DNA of 64,000 nucleotides from an uncultured Hyphomicrobiales bacterium (lineage in GTDB: Bacteria; Pseudomonadota; Alphaproteobacteria; Rhizobiales; Ancalomicrobiaceae), in the NCBI GenBank assembly GCA_903930435.1, contig CAIYYN010000017.1, positions 1-64,000 of the forward strand, in the 5' to 3' direction. This document shows, piece by piece, positions 35,650 through 44,804 of the stretch. The position numbers and the translations under genes were made by a program. The notes under the pieces are model-generated. The model saw nothing but the letters and a program-made list of their open reading frames with translations. It searched no databases and had not been told where the DNA came from. Numbering within the stretch: the first letter of the stretch is position 1; every line of letters starts with the position of its first letter.

Positions 35650-37374
35650 TCACAAGCCGGTTGCCTGCCTTCTCGGAGACCCCGGACCTTGACGTTGTTC
35701 CGTGTCCGGGAGGTCACTCGCCTCTCGCATGTCCATTCCGGCACGGGCGACCAACGCCATGAACGAACCGGCAGACAAGGAAGGTGAAATGGCGTCGCCT
35801 TCAATTTCGTCGACGCCGAGTTCTTTCAGCTGGCGCACGACGGCCACTGACTTGATATCTTGAGCGATCACCTTGACGCTGTGAATTGCCGCAGCGTCAA
35901 CAATTGTACGTATCCAGGCTCTGGCCTGTTCCACGACATACGGCAGAGGCGACCCGAGAGCTTCAAGCAGGTTTGGATCGATGCAAACCGATGATACGGA
36001 TATATCGGTCATGTCGACGCCAAATCCGGTTTCACCCGCACTTCCACTCATTTCCAACTGCACCCCGAGTCTCTGCAGATCGCGCATCAACATCTGGGAC
36101 CGCACTGGATCCTTGGCGCTTTCAATCCGCTTGAAGGCAAGAACAAGCTGGCTGGGCCGCAGACTTGCCCCGCTCAGCCCGCGACGGATCTGATCGATGA
36201 AACCAGGCCGGACGAGCGTGCTGTGATCAACCGGGATCTTCAACCGAAGACGCGGGCGTAATTTATACGTCTGGGCCAGCCCCTCCTGCGACCTTTGCAG
36301 GACAAACCGCAACATCTGCGGCTCAAATCCGCTCTTGATGACCAGCGGCATGAATTCTCGAGACGGCAGGAGGTCGCCACTGGTCTGACGCCAGAGAATC
36401 TCGACGATCGCGCCGGACAACTTGCCGGAATGGAGATCGACAATCGGACGATAGGCAACATCGAATTGCTCGCGGCGCATCGCCTGTTCAAACCGGCCAA
36501 CACTTGGCGCTTCTTCCTGCCGGCGGATGAAGAGGCCCAGCAGGAAGCCTGTCATCGCCGCTCCGAGCGCAAAATCCGTGAGTATCCGTTGCCCGTCAAA
36601 TCGGCCGTTTGGAAACCGCTCGGCTGTCGTCACCACCGACAGGGGAAACAGGTGGCTATGGTCGGTCAAGGTGACCGATGCTTCGGATGATACCGACTCC
36701 GCCATGCCAACTTCCGAACCTGCGAGCAACGCGGGCACATTCGCGTCTGCCGCACCAGGCTCGCCTGTGATGTCCATCAAACGACGGGTCCCGAACATGA
36801 GACGGACACCCGTGATGCCTGCCGCATTTGCAGCCCGCGCCTCGAAGCCCGATACGAGTTCCGCCAGGGGGACAATCGCAACAAGCCTGTTGACCGAGTT
36901 GGCCGGGCGACGTTGCAGCCGCAGGGATAATTGTCCGGAGCTGTTGTCGAATGAGGTGCGGACACCAAACGACACGACATCAATCCGCTCAAATGAGCTT
37001 AAATCCGTCGCGCTGCTCATGAAATCCGTCAGGGGTGTCGCGATGGCCTGCAAAGTGGCGCACGCGGTCACTCCATCCGGGGTCTCTGTCGCAACGGTCT
37101 TGAGTTGCGGCCATTTGACAACGAGTTCAGCGCTCGCCTGCAAATCGGCGGAATTGCAATTGATCGCGCGCATCGCGTCGAGCACGCCCAAACCGTCGCG
37201 AACCTGAACCAGTCGCTGATCCAGCAGTGCGATGAAGTCGGCATTCAGAGATGAAATCGATCTGATGCGATTTTCCGCATTGGCTTTGGCAAGCGCCCAA
37301 TCAATCGCGACCATGCCGCCCGCGCAGCATAGCAAGCAAAAGATAAACAGGATTGGCTTGCGCTTTGCCAGCAA
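35650..37374 (-). CDS. CSS-type membrane receptor with degenerate EAL domain
   Basis: A 574-residue inner-membrane protein with membrane helices at about 7-27 and 264-284 enclosing a periplasmic sensor with two cysteines (C73 in INCNSADL, C105 in VTACATLQ), as in CSS-motif receptors. The cytoplasmic EAL-type domain (about 293-560) has lost its cyclic-di-GMP phosphodiesterase motifs: EAL reads EIL (325-327), the LTE strand reads LVLAF, the DDFGTG loop is MSGSAGETGFG, the KID strand reads CID, and AEGVE reads AQDIK. So it probably binds a ligand or partner without hydrolysis. The start is TTG at 37374, right after an in-frame stop; the next Met would lose the first helix. Confidence 0.82.
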   Translation of the reverse strand: MLAKRKPILFIFCLLCCAGGMVAIDWALAKANAENRIRSISSLNADFIALLDQRLVQVRDGLGVLDAMRAINCNSADLQASAELVVKWPQLKTVATETPDGVTACATLQAIATPLTDFMSSATDLSSFERIDVVSFGVRTSFDNSSGQLSLRLQRRPANSVNRLVAIVPLAELVSGFEARAANAAGITGVRLMFGTRRLMDITGEPGAADANVPALLAGSEVGMAESVSSEASVTLTDHSHLFPLSVVTTAERFPNGRFDGQRILTDFALGAAMTGFLLGLFIRRQEEAPSVGRFEQAMRREQFDVAYRPIVDLHSGKLSGAIVEILWRQTSGDLLPSREFMPLVIKSGFEPQMLRFVLQRSQEGLAQTYKLRPRLRLKIPVDHSTLVRPGFIDQIRRGLSGASLRPSQLVLAFKRIESAKDPVRSQMLMRDLQRLGVQLEMSGSAGETGFGVDMTDISVSSVCIDPNLLEALGSPLPYVVEQARAWIRTIVDAAAIHSVKVIAQDIKSVAVVRQLKELGVDEIEGDAISPSLSAGSFMALVARAGMDMREASDLPDTEQRQGPGSPRRQATGL

Positions 37375-37830
37375 CGATTACACCCGGACCCTTTGTCAAC
37401 AGGAATGGTGTAAGCTGCAACCCCAAAGAATTTGCTAAAATAGTATTCAATACCCCTGATATTGTCGCATTCATCGGTGAAGGGAATGCGTCGGTTCCGA
37501 TGGTGGCCCCTGAATGAACCTTCGGTTATCACGGCTTTCTGGTTGCACAGGACAAGACACAACTCCTGATTAACGAAATAACAGCATACTTCCAGTCAAA
37601 TCGACGGGCACAAACAGGCCCTCCGGGATGACGCAAGGCTGACATCGGCTCTGGCAACTGTAAAAATCCGTTCCGCTTCGATGGAAAAGGCGCTAGACAA
37701 TCCTCCATCACCTGGGACCGAGGTTTCGGTTTGTCGGTCGACTTAGGCCAATCGATGACTGCCGATTTCAAAGATGGGCCCCAATTACAGAATTTTTCAC
37801 AACCACTTGTTCTAAAAGGAACCTTTAAAA
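37375..37830. other. intergenic region, probable promoters of divergent genes
   Basis: A 456-bp gap between the EAL-receptor gene (minus) and the exported-protein gene (plus). No gene is seen. GTTC and GAAC flank six bases just before the ribosome site of the plus-strand gene. Nothing else is called. Confidence 0.4.
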
Positions 37831-38994
37831 ATGAACATTCGTACGACACGCTATCACCCCCACGCTAAACTCCTTATGTCGGTTGCCTTTGGAGCTGCGC
37901 TGCTGGGATCAAACGCGGCCTTTGCTGACGGCACCAAGGAGCAGGTCATCAGCATTCTCTCCAAGACGGTGATTGCTGCTGGCTTGAAGGGCATCGATCA
38001 GGATGACATTTCAGGCGACGACAGCAAGTTCACGCTATCGGGCGTTGAGTTCGATACGGGCAAGGACGGCGACAGCTTCACGCTGGAAGAGTTGACGTTC
38101 ATTGGCGCCAAGCCGACGGCAGATGGCGGGATCGTCGCCGACGAGGTAGACATCACGGGCTATGACATGTCTGCCGACAAGGGTGGCATCAGCGCAAAAA
38201 CAATCAAGATCATGGGCTTCACGCTCGCTCCCCCTGCCCGGATCAAGGTTCCCGGGGCAAGCCATTTCGACCGGTTTGAAATGACGGGGATTGAAGCTGG
38301 CGATGACAAGACGACGGCAACCGTGAGCTATCTTTTGCTGACGTCATCTGATTTCCGCGATGGCGTCCCTCATCAGGGCTCCCTTGAAATCAAGGGATTG
38401 GATGTACCTGTTGCAGCGGACAATCCGCAAATGGCGGATCTGGCCGAGCTTGGCTACAAGGACGTCAATATCGATGCGACCTTCAAGGGCAGCTGGGATG
38501 ATAAATCAGGTCGCCTGTCGCTGGATTCCCTGTCCATCAGCGCAAAGGACATGGGCGATGTCCAGTTGGCATTCGTCTTGGGCGGCGTAACACCGGATGT
38601 CCTGAAGCAGCTTCAAGCCGCGAAAAATGACTCGAGTGCCGCTCTCGGTGCAATGCAGGCCGTGTCAGTTGCCTCCGCGTCATTGAAGATCACGAACGCA
38701 TCGCTGTTCGAGCGTCTGATCAGTCAGCAGGCCAAGAAGCAGGGAACGACAAAGGACGAGTTGTTGCATCAAGGCACTGCGATGCTGCCGTTGTTGCTGA
38801 CAAGCGTGCAAAATCCGGCGTTTGAGAAAAAGGTCGTGGATGCGGTGACAGCCTTCATTTCATCGCCACATACGCTGACCTTGTCGGTCGCTCCTGCGCA
38901 GCCGCTCCCGGTGCCGCAGATCATTGGCGTGGCGGGTGCTGCGCCCCAGACATTGCCCGATCTGCTCGGAGCCGATGTGACAGCGAACAAGTGA
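37831..38994 (+). CDS. exported protein of unknown family
   Basis: A 387-residue protein with a signal peptide (LLMSVAFGAALLGSNAAFAD, cleavage near residue 33). The mature part is rich in beta-strand patterns with repeated themes: FTLEELTFIG, VDITGYDMSAD, IKIMGFTL, LEIKGLDVP, NIDATFKGSW and LSLDSLSISAKDMGDV, followed by a helical C-terminal third. The strand-rich, repeating layout resembles lipid- or envelope-handling beta proteins, but I recognise no family. AAAGGA lies about ten bases before ATG 37831. A strong two-part hairpin follows the gene. It is alone on its strand before the M15 peptidase gene. Confidence 0.75.
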   Translation: MNIRTTRYHPHAKLLMSVAFGAALLGSNAAFADGTKEQVISILSKTVIAAGLKGIDQDDISGDDSKFTLSGVEFDTGKDGDSFTLEELTFIGAKPTADGGIVADEVDITGYDMSADKGGISAKTIKIMGFTLAPPARIKVPGASHFDRFEMTGIEAGDDKTTATVSYLLLTSSDFRDGVPHQGSLEIKGLDVPVAADNPQMADLAELGYKDVNIDATFKGSWDDKSGRLSLDSLSISAKDMGDVQLAFVLGGVTPDVLKQLQAAKNDSSAALGAMQAVSVASASLKITNASLFERLISQQAKKQGTTKDELLHQGTAMLPLLLTSVQNPAFEKKVVDAVTAFISSPHTLTLSVAPAQPLPVPQIIGVAGAAPQTLPDLLGADVTANK

Positions 38995-39349
38995 TCAGTC
39001 GGTCATTTGCCGCGATGACGTAATACGGTGTCTGGAACCCGACCAACGGGTGCCAGACACCTGAAAATTGCCCGTTTTCCGGCTTTCGATCACACCTAGC
39101 CGGTTTACCTTTGCTTCGAGATTGAGTAGCTTCTGCGCCGATTTGTCGCAGACAGGACCGTTGACGAATGAGTCGCGGCGGGCAGTTGAAGTCGGTACGA
39201 TGGCTGGCTCGCAAAATCCGGTCAGCAGCCTCGACAACAACCGGTGTGGTGTGCTTATGGAGATATCGCTTGTTCAACGGTGACAAATTGGCCTGCGCAC
39301 ATCGTGGCAAGCTCATTTGCACCATGTTGCCATCGATTGCTGACCTTTG
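38995..39349. other. intergenic region with hairpin
   Basis: A 355-bp gap between the exported-protein and M15 peptidase genes. It holds the hairpin at 39027-39061; no gene is seen. Confidence 0.5.
39027..39061 (+). terminator. strong hairpin after the exported-protein gene
   Basis: GGTGTCTGG pairs with CCAGACACC (nine perfect pairs), and inside it ACCCG pairs with CGGGT over a five-base loop, with one internal mismatch. No T run follows, so it may be a terminator or an mRNA-protecting structure. Confidence 0.55.
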
Positions 39350-40612
39350 ATGAAACGCCTTATCCATTACATAGCACCCAAAGGGGCCAAACACCGGGGA
39401 GCTCGTATCGCAGCTGCGTGTTTCGGTGTCGTGGCCGCGACAGGATTCGCACTCTTGGCTGCTTTGAATTCCACAATGCTCTCCTCTGGTTTTCAGCCAG
39501 ACATGCAATTGTCGCAGATGGATCCAGAGTACGGATTGAGCGATTTGGCGGTCGAGCCAAACGAGATGGCTGGCGAAACGGTTTTGGCCAAATCCCTGCC
39601 TATGGTGGCACTTCCCAAGGCGGATCGTTTGCCGATCAACGCACGGCTTGTGCTCGCAGGTTCAGCTTCAGCCACGGACCTGAGCCAGCCGATAAACGCG
39701 AATGAACCACAGCGGGTTGCGTATTCCGCAGTGACCGAGCCAGGATTCGAAAACGAAACCTACGTGATCCCGGGCACTGCCTATGCGTCGCTTCAATTGC
39801 GGGAAGGGCCCACGCGTTTCGACAAGCCAGTCGTGTCGATGAACTCGTCCGCGGTACCAATCCATCCGGGCGAAACACCGGCTATTGCCGAAGAAGAGGA
39901 TGACGCTCAGCCGATGACGGTCGCCTTGCCGCAGCCGCCGACGCGCCCGGTTCTCGATCAGACCATTCCGCTGCCCAAGATGCGGCCGGACATTCCGGCG
40001 ACGGCCATGATCCTGAACCCGGGTCGCATCCCTCCGGCGCGGCCCGCATCGCTTGGCAAATCTGACCAGGTCGAATCCGGAAATGCCGGCGGCATTCCCA
40101 TGCGTCCACCTGCCAGACCAGGCTCTGTTCTCGCTTTCCTGACGCCCCAGAACGACGCCCAGCCTCCAGTGGTTGCGCCCCCCGTATCCCAGCCGCCCGC
40201 GACGATCGAGACACCGACACCGTTCGGCATCCCCTATGTGCTTCAGACGCAGACCGTCGATACGGCCTGTCTGAGACCGGAATTGCTGGATATCCTGCGT
40301 GAGATTGAAACGCATTATGGACGCAAGGTCGTCATCACGTCCGGCTATCGCAGTCGTGGCCGCGAAGGTTCCCTGCACCGGACGTGTCGCGCTGCCGACA
40401 TTATCGTGCCGGGCGTCTCGTCTCAGGCGCTGGCGGCTTACGCTCGATCGATCCCGAGCGTTGGCGGTGTCGGCACCTATTGTCATCAGTCCATGATCCA
40501 CGTCGACGTTGGAATGCCGCGCGATTGGAAATATGGCTGCGGCAGCTACTTCGCGATGCGTGATGGCACGGCACACTGGGGGAAGGTGCCTCAGGAGTCA
40601 CAGGAAGACTGA
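39350..40612 (+). CDS. membrane-anchored M15-type (YcbK/DUF882-like) peptidase
   Basis: A 420-residue protein with an N-terminal membrane helix (AACFGVVAATGFALLAAL), a long Pro-rich region of about 250 residues and a C-terminal zinc peptidase domain. The zinc ligands are visible: H343 and D350 in SLHRTCRAADI and H384 in MIHVDVG, preceded by VVITSGYRSRGREG, the signature of the peptidase M15A / YcbK family. These act on peptidoglycan cross-links or peptide stems. The Pro-rich tether suggests it reaches from the inner membrane to the wall. ATG 39350 is used; a TTG three bases upstream is possible. Confidence 0.85.
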   Translation: MKRLIHYIAPKGAKHRGARIAAACFGVVAATGFALLAALNSTMLSSGFQPDMQLSQMDPEYGLSDLAVEPNEMAGETVLAKSLPMVALPKADRLPINARLVLAGSASATDLSQPINANEPQRVAYSAVTEPGFENETYVIPGTAYASLQLREGPTRFDKPVVSMNSSAVPIHPGETPAIAEEEDDAQPMTVALPQPPTRPVLDQTIPLPKMRPDIPATAMILNPGRIPPARPASLGKSDQVESGNAGGIPMRPPARPGSVLAFLTPQNDAQPPVVAPPVSQPPATIETPTPFGIPYVLQTQTVDTACLRPELLDILREIETHYGRKVVITSGYRSRGREGSLHRTCRAADIIVPGVSSQALAAYARSIPSVGGVGTYCHQSMIHVDVGMPRDWKYGCGSYFAMRDGTAHWGKVPQESQED

Positions 40613-40686
40613 GTTTTAACGGGTTCGGCAGTTCTCCGCTTTGATGACGCCAAGCCTTTAGGATCCAGTAAGCCGGATGGGGTACC

Positions 40687-41598
40687 TTAATCCCGGAACC
40701 GTGCCCCGACAATGGCTGGGTTGGCTGCCAGTCGTTGCCCGTCCGCGCCAATGGCATTGTCATCCAGCCACCGCTCTGACTGGTCCAGAACCCTGCGATA
40801 GATGAATCCGCACAAACTGCGCGCCGCTGTCCCCGGCCAGTCCTCAGGCAAGATCTCGAGCGGCAACAGCGGGTCGCGCAACACAATTCGGCGATAGGCG
40901 TGGATGAGAAGTGTACGCGTGAGGAGCGCATCGAGTTCGGACAGTTTGAGGCCGGATTTCAGTGCATCGCCGAGCGGCTCGAAACCGAGCATGAACCGCC
41001 GATACGCTTCCGCAGTCGCATCCAGCACCCAGGCACGCTGGCCGAGCGCCTGCAATTCTTGGGGCTGACCCGTGAGTTTCAGTCGGATCACACCCCCGAC
41101 GTTAATGTCGTCCCCGCCCGGCGCGATCCACGCATCCCCACCGATGAAACCGAAAGCGGCTTCCCCGGCCAGACGCACGAAGTCCGGATTTTGAGCGGGA
41201 TCAGCGATGTAGAGGTCAAAATAGCCGGGCCAAGCCGGTGGTCGGCGCGTATAAATCTGGTCGGCGGCCCGCCCGAAAGCCGATTTTCCTGCCTCGCCGA
41301 GCGAATAGTAACTGTTGCGCCCAACCTTGGTGCGCTCCAGCCAGCCATCAGCCGTCAGGCGCGACATGGCGGTGCGCACGACGCCATCGCCAATGTCGAG
41401 CGCCCGGAACAGGGAGAGCAACGTCCCGAGCCACACAGCCTGACCGCGCGGCATGATGGAATCGCCAAACACGGTGATGATGAGCGACCAGGTGCGCGAA
41501 GGGCCTGCATTCAGATGAGCGAGGATCGGCGCGAGTTCGCCAGCACGCGTTTGTCCATTGTGGGATTGTAAACGTGATTGGTCATCGGAATCGGTCAA
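40687..41598 (-). CDS. PaaX family transcriptional regulator
   Basis: A 303-residue regulator of the PaaX type, known as the phenylacetyl-CoA-responsive repressor of phenylacetate degradation. It has the N-terminal RTWSLIITVFGDSIMPRG and WLGTLLSLFRALDIGDGVVR segments, a winged helix (TAMSRLTADGWLERTKVGRN) and the family C-terminus (LPLEILPEDWPGTAA). Start is TTG at 41598, six bases after the TetR stop, so the pair is probably an operon. No paa catabolic genes are in the window, so the effector in this organism is inferred. Confidence 0.88.
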   Translation of the reverse strand: MTDSDDQSRLQSHNGQTRAGELAPILAHLNAGPSRTWSLIITVFGDSIMPRGQAVWLGTLLSLFRALDIGDGVVRTAMSRLTADGWLERTKVGRNSYYSLGEAGKSAFGRAADQIYTRRPPAWPGYFDLYIADPAQNPDFVRLAGEAAFGFIGGDAWIAPGGDDINVGGVIRLKLTGQPQELQALGQRAWVLDATAEAYRRFMLGFEPLGDALKSGLKLSELDALLTRTLLIHAYRRIVLRDPLLPLEILPEDWPGTAARSLCGFIYRRVLDQSERWLDDNAIGADGQRLAANPAIVGARFRD

Positions 41599-41604
41599 GG
41601 CCGT

Positions 41605-42216
41605 TCAATCCATTTCTTGAACGCGTTGCGCGGCAGGCGATGCGCCCGCAACGATCATGGCTGTTGCCAGACGCGCATAGTCTTCGCGGCTCAGTCCCTT
41701 GCCTTCCCGGAACCAGAGGTAATGCCAGTTGAGCATGCCGAAGAGCGACATGGTCACGGCTTTCAGCATGGGTCCGTGTCCGATGTCCGGGACAGCGGCG
41801 GCAATTGCGTCCGCGAAAAGCGCGACAAGGCGTCGCTCCATCGCACGCAAGATCTCCTGCTTCTCTGGCTTCAGGAACGTCAGATTGGCAATCTGGACCT
41901 TGTGATGGGCATCTGCATCCCGATAGGCGTCGAGGAGGGCCGCCGACATCGCATAGAGCCTGTCGTTCTCCGGCGCGGCCTTGATGGCAGCCTCAACGAC
42001 GGTGATCAGTTTCTCCAGATGCATGGAGACCAGATCGAACAGCACTGTCTCCTTGTCAGGATAATAATGGTAGAGCAACGCCTTGGAGACACCACACCCC
42101 TCGGCAATCATCGAGATGGATGTACCGACATACCCGAATTCAGCAAAAAGACGCGCTGCATTTTGCAGGATGAGGTCCTGCTTGATGGCGTAATCCTGTG
42201 CTCGCGTTCGGGCCAT
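41605..42216 (-). CDS. TetR family transcriptional regulator
   Basis: A 203-residue regulator with an N-terminal TetR DNA-binding domain: DLILQNAARLFAEFGYVGTS, ISMIAEGCGVSKALLYHYYPDKE. The C-terminal ligand domain (LWFREGKGLSREDYARL) is of the type that senses acyl-CoA-like effectors in some alphaproteobacteria. ATG 42216 is preferred to an in-frame 42234. It is divergent from the Liv-type ABC importer and leads the TetR-paaX pair. ACAAT-C-ATTGT at 42254-42264 lies in its promoter region. Confidence 0.87.
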   Translation of the reverse strand: MARTRAQDYAIKQDLILQNAARLFAEFGYVGTSISMIAEGCGVSKALLYHYYPDKETVLFDLVSMHLEKLITVVEAAIKAAPENDRLYAMSAALLDAYRDADAHHKVQIANLTFLKPEKQEILRAMERRLVALFADAIAAAVPDIGHGPMLKAVTMSLFGMLNWHYLWFREGKGLSREDYARLATAMIVAGASPAAQRVQEMD

Positions 42217-42562
42217 TGCTACCAGTCTTTCCAATCATGTGCGCGCCATCATAACAATCATTGTCCGGTTGGTCGATCAATCAATTGCATTTGCCAGATT
42301 GAGGTCCAGATGCAAAATATTTGCGGAACGCGACTAAAGTCGCATGCCCCAAGCTTGGGCTCCTTATGATAGCGCTATCAAAAAAATGCATTTCTATCAG
42401 AGTCTTACAATGTAGAAGGCTTTTCCCCGGAAGCGTCATGATCCCAACATTGGGCCTAGACCCCTTTGTGCCCCTTGGGATAATGTTCCGACCGAAATGA
42501 TTGAAGCAAGGGCTTGAGGCGTCAACGGTTTGACGCACATCGAGGCCGACAGGGAGAGACAC
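42217..42562. other. divergent regulatory region of TetR and Liv-type importer genes
   Basis: A 346-bp gap, no gene. It holds a short inverted repeat at 42254-42264 and a 14-bp perfect palindrome at 42367-42380. Confidence 0.5.
42367..42380. promoter_or_regulatory. perfect palindrome TGATAGCGCTATCA, operator-like
   Basis: A 14-bp perfect palindrome 183 bp before the importer start and 151 bp before the TetR start. The CG-centred form resembles LacI-family operators more than typical TetR sites. The binding protein is unknown. Confidence 0.5.
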
Positions 42563-43777
42563 ATGAAGACGTCAGTCACGACGCTTTTGGCCGCAGGTTT
42601 GCTGGCAACCACTGCACTCATAACCGGCTCCTTTGCAGCCGATACAATCAAGATCGGCGTCAGTGGACCGTTTACCGGTGGTTCGTCTTCCATGGGCGTC
42701 AGCATGCGCGATGGCGTGAAGCTGGCCATTGAGGAGATCAACAAGGCCGGCGGCGTCAACGGCATGAAACTCGTGGCTGTCGAACGCGACGATGAAGCCA
42801 AGAATGAACTCGGCGTTCAGATCGCCCAGGAGCTGATCAACAAGGAACACGTGGTCGCCACGGTAGGCTTCATCAACACGGGTGTTTCGTTGGCCTCTGA
42901 ACGCTTCTATGAGGAAGCGGAAATTCCCGTCATGAACAATGTGTCGACTGGTTCGGTCATCACCAAGCAGTTCAATCCACCGGACTTCGAAGCCAACTAT
43001 ATTTTCCGCAATGCGGCCAATGATACGATCCAGTCATCGATGATCGCCGAGGAAGCCGTCAAGCGCCTCGGCTTCAAGAAGCCCGCGATCCTCGCCGACA
43101 GCACCAACTACGGCCAGCTCGGCAAGACCGACCTGACCAATGCGCTTGCCAAAATGGGCGTGACGCCGGTTGCCGCTGAAAAGTTCAACATCGGTGATAC
43201 CGACATGACTGCGCAGTTGCTGAAGGCCAAGGAAGCCGGGGCCGACTGCATCCTGACTTACGCCATCGGCCCGGAACTCGCCCAGATCGCCAACGGGATG
43301 GCCAAGCTCGGCTGGAAAGTGCCGATGGTCGGTTCCTGGACCCTGTCGATGTCGAGCTTCATCGATACGGCTGGCGTGAACGGTAACGGCGCAATCATGC
43401 CGGAAACCTTCATCCAGTTGCCCAATACGCCGAAGCGCAAGGCCTTCATCGAAGCCTACCAGAAGGCTACGGGACTTGATCGCATGCCGTCGCCGGTGTC
43501 GGCGGCGCAGGGCTATGACTCGATCTATCTGCTGGCCGCTGCCATCAAGCAGGCTGGCTCGACCGAGGGTCCAAAGATCCGTGCCGCGCTGGAAAATCTG
43601 GGAGAGAAGGTTGAGGGCGTTGTGACGGTCTATGATCATCCCTTCAGCGCAGCCGACCATGAAGCCATTTCGTCGAACATCCCGGTCTTCGGCATCGTCA
43701 AGGATGGGCGCGTCGTTCCCGCGCACCCGGAAGATCTCGATGGTGACAAGGTCATTCGGGTCAAGCCGAAAGCCTGA
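42563..43777 (+). CDS. branched-chain amino acid-type ABC importer, substrate-binding protein
   Basis: A 404-residue exported protein with a signal peptide (LLAAGLLATTALITGSFAAD) and the type-1 periplasmic-binding (LivJ-like) fold: IKIGVSGPFTGGSSSMG, INKAGGVNGMKL, VVATVGFINTGVSLA, PAILADSTNYGQ and ILTYAIGPELAQI. This receptor group in alphaproteobacteria binds hydrophobic or aromatic acids as often as leucine. ATG 42563 follows CAGGGAGAGACAC. It is the first gene of the importer operon, with a strong hairpin in the 123 bp before the permease. Confidence 0.92.
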   Translation: MKTSVTTLLAAGLLATTALITGSFAADTIKIGVSGPFTGGSSSMGVSMRDGVKLAIEEINKAGGVNGMKLVAVERDDEAKNELGVQIAQELINKEHVVATVGFINTGVSLASERFYEEAEIPVMNNVSTGSVITKQFNPPDFEANYIFRNAANDTIQSSMIAEEAVKRLGFKKPAILADSTNYGQLGKTDLTNALAKMGVTPVAAEKFNIGDTDMTAQLLKAKEAGADCILTYAIGPELAQIANGMAKLGWKVPMVGSWTLSMSSFIDTAGVNGNGAIMPETFIQLPNTPKRKAFIEAYQKATGLDRMPSPVSAAQGYDSIYLLAAAIKQAGSTEGPKIRAALENLGEKVEGVVTVYDHPFSAADHEAISSNIPVFGIVKDGRVVPAHPEDLDGDKVIRVKPKA

Positions 43778-43815
43778 TCTTGAACGACCACCGAACGCGA
43801 CGAACACACGCACCT

Positions 43816-43839
43816 GGAACCGGCCTTCGAGCCGGTTCC
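43816..43839 (+). other. hairpin between substrate-binding protein and permease genes
   Basis: GGAACCGGC pairs with GCCGGTTCC over a six-base loop. Such structures after a receptor gene often raise receptor over permease levels by protecting the upstream mRNA or partly stopping transcription; that role is inferred. A second imperfect hairpin (GTTTCCCGCAT / ATGCGGAAAC) follows at about 43856-43877. Confidence 0.6.
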
Positions 43840-43900
43840 GCCATGTCATGATCCTGTTTCCCGCATGATGCGGAAACATGCCTCAAACACCTGAGTTCCA

Positions 43901-44800
43901 ATGCAAATTTTCCTGCAACTCGTTGTCTCCGGCATCTCGGTCGGCATGATCTATGGGGTCATCGCGTTCGGCTACCAGCTGACATTCGCGACTTCCAAGA
44001 CCTTGAATTTCGGTCAGGGTGAAGCGCTGATGACCGGCGCGCTGGTTGGCCTGACCACGATCAACTTCCTGATCGGCAACCATTTCGGGGTCTCCGTCGC
44101 GTTCATCCTGATGATCCCGGTCGTGCTGCTGTTCGGAGCCTGTCAGGGGTCCGTGGTTGAGTGGCTGGGCGTCCGGCAGGCGATCAAGACCAAGTCGGAA
44201 GCCGGCTGGATCATGGCGACGATTGCGCTCGGCATCATCTTCAAAAACCTCGCGGAAAACATCTGGGGCCGCGATGCCCTGAAATTCCCCTCGCCGCTGC
44301 CTGAAGCCTCGCTCGACATTGGCGGTATCCGCATCCAGCCAATGGAAGTGGCCATCGTGATCGGCGCGCTCCTGATGATGCTGGCGGTCGAAGTGTTCAA
44401 TCGCACCTCAATTTATGGCAAGGCCGTCGTGGCGACGTCCAACGACCGCGACGCAGCCCAGCTCATGGGCATCAACACGGGTCGCGTGATCACATTCTCC
44501 TATGCGCTGTCCTCGATGACGGCTGCGCTGGCCGGAGTTCTCGTTGCGCCTGTGACATTGACCGGTGCGTCCATGGGCGCGGTACTCGGGCTGAAGGCTT
44601 TTGCAGTCGCGATCATCGGCGGATTGTCATCCGGGCTTGGCGTTGTCGTCGGCGGCCTGATCCTCGGCATCGTCGAGACACTGACCGGCTTCTATGTATC
44701 AACCGGCTACAAGGACGTTCCGGGTCTGGTTCTGTTGCTCATTGTGTTGTCGGTAAAGCCCTCCGGGCTGTTCGGCAAATCCGCAATCAAGAAGGTCTGA
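43901..44800 (+). CDS. LivH-type ABC importer permease
   Basis: A 299-residue integral membrane permease of the branched-chain amino acid family with about eight hydrophobic segments. Characteristic parts are LVVSGISVGMIYGVIAFGYQ at the N-terminus, TLNFGQGEALMTGALV, and the late EAA-like loop with AFAVAIIGGLSSGLGVVVGG. It ends 4 bp before the livMG fusion, so the two are coupled. Confidence 0.92.
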   Translation: MQIFLQLVVSGISVGMIYGVIAFGYQLTFATSKTLNFGQGEALMTGALVGLTTINFLIGNHFGVSVAFILMIPVVLLFGACQGSVVEWLGVRQAIKTKSEAGWIMATIALGIIFKNLAENIWGRDALKFPSPLPEASLDIGGIRIQPMEVAIVIGALLMMLAVEVFNRTSIYGKAVVATSNDRDAAQLMGINTGRVITFSYALSSMTAALAGVLVAPVTLTGASMGAVLGLKAFAVAIIGGLSSGLGVVVGGLILGIVETLTGFYVSTGYKDVPGLVLLLIVLSVKPSGLFGKSAIKKV

Positions 44801-44804
44801 GCCC

